Source: an uncultured Clostridia bacterium (lineage in GTDB: Bacteria > Bacillota > Clostridia > TANB77 > CAG-508). Taken from it: DNA of 6,174 nucleotides. The stretch is taken from contig CAKPKZ010000095.1 in NCBI GenBank assembly GCA_934167435.1, positions 1-6,174 of the forward strand, written 5' to 3'. Both the position numbers and the translations under genes were made by a program. Position 1 is the stretch's first letter, and every line of letters begins with the position of its first letter. Positions 5,028 to 6,174 of this stretch are shown here, in pieces. The notes beneath the pieces are model-generated. The model was not told where the DNA came from and made no database searches. It was given only the letters and a program-made list of their open reading frames with translations.

Positions 5028-5956
5028 ATAATTTTTATTTCATCATATAATTTTTTTATAGATTCAACTTGTTTTGCATAAGCATTTTTATAATCTGAAT
5101 ATATAGACATATAATTTTCAAAATTTTCTTCTGGTCTAAATAATTGAGTTATCCCTTCTTTATAATAATTCTTAGTTTTCTCATCTTTTGCCATATTCAT
5201 TTTCTCAGCATATTTTTCAATTTGTTCAAATCTCTTTAAATTACTATTTAAATTATCAATATAATTTTGAGTACAAACAATCTCATAGCTAATATCGTCA
5301 ATAATTACTTTAAATAGAGCTTTAACAATAACAGGATTATTTTTACCTATTTTGGTATCGTAAGCCATTTCGTTTAAAGCATCAGAAGAACTTACTGTTT
5401 TATTTGGTTTTGATTCAGAACTTATAATTTTTAAAGTATCTGCAATACCAACATGAGTTTTATATTGTCTTTTACTAACTATAGCATCATATTCATCTGC
5501 AACTCTAATAATTTGTGCTTCGTAAGGAATATCCTTTTTTGTTAAACCTTGAGGATATCCAGAACCATCTAAAGCTTCATGGTGATACAAAGGACCGGCA
5601 GCATATGGACGCATTTTTAAGTCCTTCATACACATATTATAACCAATTGTAGTATGTTTTTTCATTATTTCAAATTCTTCATCTGTTAGCTGATTAGGCT
5701 TTTGTAAAATTTCAGGTGGAATAAATTGTTTTCCAATATCATGCAAATAAGCACAAATTGTACAATATTCAGTAAACCCTTTATTACAATGTAAATATTC
5801 ACAAATTCTACAAGTAAGACTTGCAACATTTTCAGAATGCTTTCTTGTAAAAACATCTAATCTGTCTAACATATCTAGTTGGTATCTCATGCTTTGATCT
5901 AAGTTATATGATTTTAAAGTTGTTTTATCATAAAAATCGAATTTTTCTTGTTTCAT
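5009..5956 (-). CDS. Stand-alone HD-GYP domain phosphohydrolase with C-terminal helical region
   Basis: HD-GYP proteins are metal-dependent phosphodiesterases, commonly hydrolysing cyclic di-GMP. In the 315 residues the metal and signature positions are all present: His40 (RKHSENV), His72-Asp73 in LHDIGK (71-76), His101, His125-His126 and GYP in HHEALDGSGYP (125-135), and ADEYDA (153-158). No sensor, receiver or membrane segment precedes the domain, so it is predicted cytosolic. After SKRQYK (161-166) there is an apparent insertion of about 20 residues (182-201) before the NNPVIVKALFKVI end of the domain. Residues 228-315 form a charged, probably coiled-coil tail. Cysteines 49, 52, 65 and 68 form two CxxC pairs with Cys57 between them, just ahead of the HD motif. 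ATG at 5956 has AGGAGA eight bases upstream. The fold is secure; substrate and partners are not known. Confidence 0.9.
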   Translation of the reverse strand: MKQEKFDFYDKTTLKSYNLDQSMRYQLDMLDRLDVFTRKHSENVASLTCRICEYLHCNKGFTEYCTICAYLHDIGKQFIPPEILQKPNQLTDEEFEIMKKHTTIGYNMCMKDLKMRPYAAGPLYHHEALDGSGYPQGLTKKDIPYEAQIIRVADEYDAIVSKRQYKTHVGIADTLKIISSESKPNKTVSSSDALNEMAYDTKIGKNNPVIVKALFKVIIDDISYEIVCTQNYIDNLNSNLKRFEQIEKYAEKMNMAKDEKTKNYYKEGITQLFRPEENFENYMSIYSDYKNAYAKQVESIKKLYDEIKIIKKLKI

Positions 5957-5964
5957 AATTATTT

Positions 5965-5970
5965 TCTCCT
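5965..5970 (-). promoter_or_regulatory. Ribosome binding site of the HD-GYP gene
   Basis: On the minus strand AGGAGA ends eight bases before the ATG at 5956. It supports the start, which leaves a short N-terminus of about 40 residues before the first metal-binding His. Confidence 0.85.
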
Positions 5971-5992
5971 ATTATATTTTAACTTATCATAT

Positions 5993-6022
5993 ATTATATA
6001 ATTAATGTGTTATTACTGTCAA
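5993..6022 (-). promoter_or_regulatory. Consensus sigma-A promoter of the HD-GYP gene
   Basis: Read on the minus strand, a perfect TTGACA (6022-6017) and a perfect TATAAT (5998-5993) are separated by 18 bp. Transcription would begin near 5986, about 30 bases ahead of the start codon. Confidence 0.8.
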
Positions 6023-6038
6023 TAAAATATGTAATAAC
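6009..6038. promoter_or_regulatory. Inverted repeat framing the -35 box of the HD-GYP promoter; candidate operator
   Basis: GTTATTAC (6009-6016) and GTAATAAC (6031-6038) are perfect inverted 8-mers 14 bp apart. The -35 box (6017-6022) lies between them, touching the left arm. The half-site centres are 22 bp apart, about two helical turns, as expected for a dimeric DNA-binding regulator on one DNA face. No regulator gene is visible in the window. Confidence 0.5.
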
Positions 6039-6085
6039 TAGTACTAATAAAATTTTAAATAGAAAAAGATTAACATAAATTTATA

Positions 6086-6114
6086 TTGACTTTTAATAAA
6101 ATTGCTAGTATAAT
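6086..6114 (+). promoter_or_regulatory. Strong sigma-A promoter reading out of the window to the right
   Basis: TTGACT (6086-6091) and a perfect TATAAT (6109-6114) are separated by exactly 17 bp. The predicted start is near 6121. No coding region begins in the remaining 54 bases, so it drives a gene or RNA beyond the edge. Confidence 0.75.
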
Positions 6115-6134
6115 TTTTATATCAAAGTATTGGA

Positions 6135-6168
6135 AGGCTACATCTTACAGTATGTTTAGATGTAGCCT
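6135..6168 (+). ncRNA. Stem-loop at the start of the rightward transcript; part of a leader or small RNA cut by the window edge
   Basis: AGGCTACATCT (6135-6145) pairs perfectly with AGATGTAGCCT (6158-6168) around a 12-nt loop. It lies about 14 bases after the predicted transcription start, and its G/C content is clearly higher than the surroundings. No T-run follows within the window, so it is not an obvious terminator. I do not recognise a known riboswitch or RNA family from this fragment. Confidence 0.45.
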
Positions 6169-6174
6169 ATTAAC

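Noticed and set aside
1..6174. CRISPR arrays, insertion sequences, tRNA or rRNA genes, prophage genes
   Set aside because: No regularly spaced repeats, transposase motifs, cloverleaf sequences or phage structural genes are visible.

Overview
The window is very AT-rich, with short intergenic gaps, strong AGGAGG-type ribosome binding sites and consensus sigma-A promoters. Gene content (minD-minE-rodA, dusB, an EndoA/MazF-type RNase, a GerS/LolA-like anchored protein and an HD-GYP protein) points to a low-GC Gram-positive, most likely a member of the Clostridia. The spore-linked look of the GerS-like protein fits but does not prove a spore former. No species can be named from the sequence alone.

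Layout. Bases 2-307 are the 3' end of a gene whose product ends in a degenerate formylglycine-generating-enzyme-like (C-type-lectin-fold) domain. It is followed by a hairpin (312-350), a tandem 11-bp A/T repeat and two overlapping sigma-A promoters that drive the next block. Bases 459-3900 form a tightly packed, same-strand cluster: minD and minE (division-site placement), rodA (SEDS peptidoglycan polymerase) and dusB (tRNA dihydrouridine synthase). It ends in a hairpin with a T-run (3904-3934). That hairpin abuts the ribosome binding site of a TTG-started, membrane-anchored GerS/LolA-like protein (3949-4563), which is followed by a MazF/EndoA endoribonuclease (4648-4998) with no antitoxin beside it. 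A 13-bp stem at 4996-5027 lies between mazF and a convergent HD-GYP phosphohydrolase gene (5009-5956, minus strand) and overlaps that gene's last codons. The right edge is a divergent control region: a perfect-hexamer promoter for the HD-GYP gene whose -35 box sits inside an 8-bp inverted repeat, and a second strong promoter reading rightward out of the window into a stem-loop leader.

Function. The central block combines division-site selection and cell-wall elongation with a tRNA-modification gene that is probably carried along by co-transcription. minC is not next to minD here. The second block resembles a gerS-alr-endoAI-endoA neighbourhood (recalled from related clostridia) from which the racemase and the antitoxin are missing. 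The HD-GYP protein is a stand-alone, probably cytoplasmic, cyclic-dinucleotide phosphodiesterase candidate.

The most unusual points are the MinE with a roughly 77-residue charged tail, the orphan MazF beside a GerS-like protein, paired CxxC motifs in the HD-GYP catalytic domain, the palindrome around its promoter, and a structured transcript starting at the right edge. No mobile element, CRISPR array, tRNA or rRNA was found. No novel multi-gene defence or metabolic system is evident; most genes are housekeeping.
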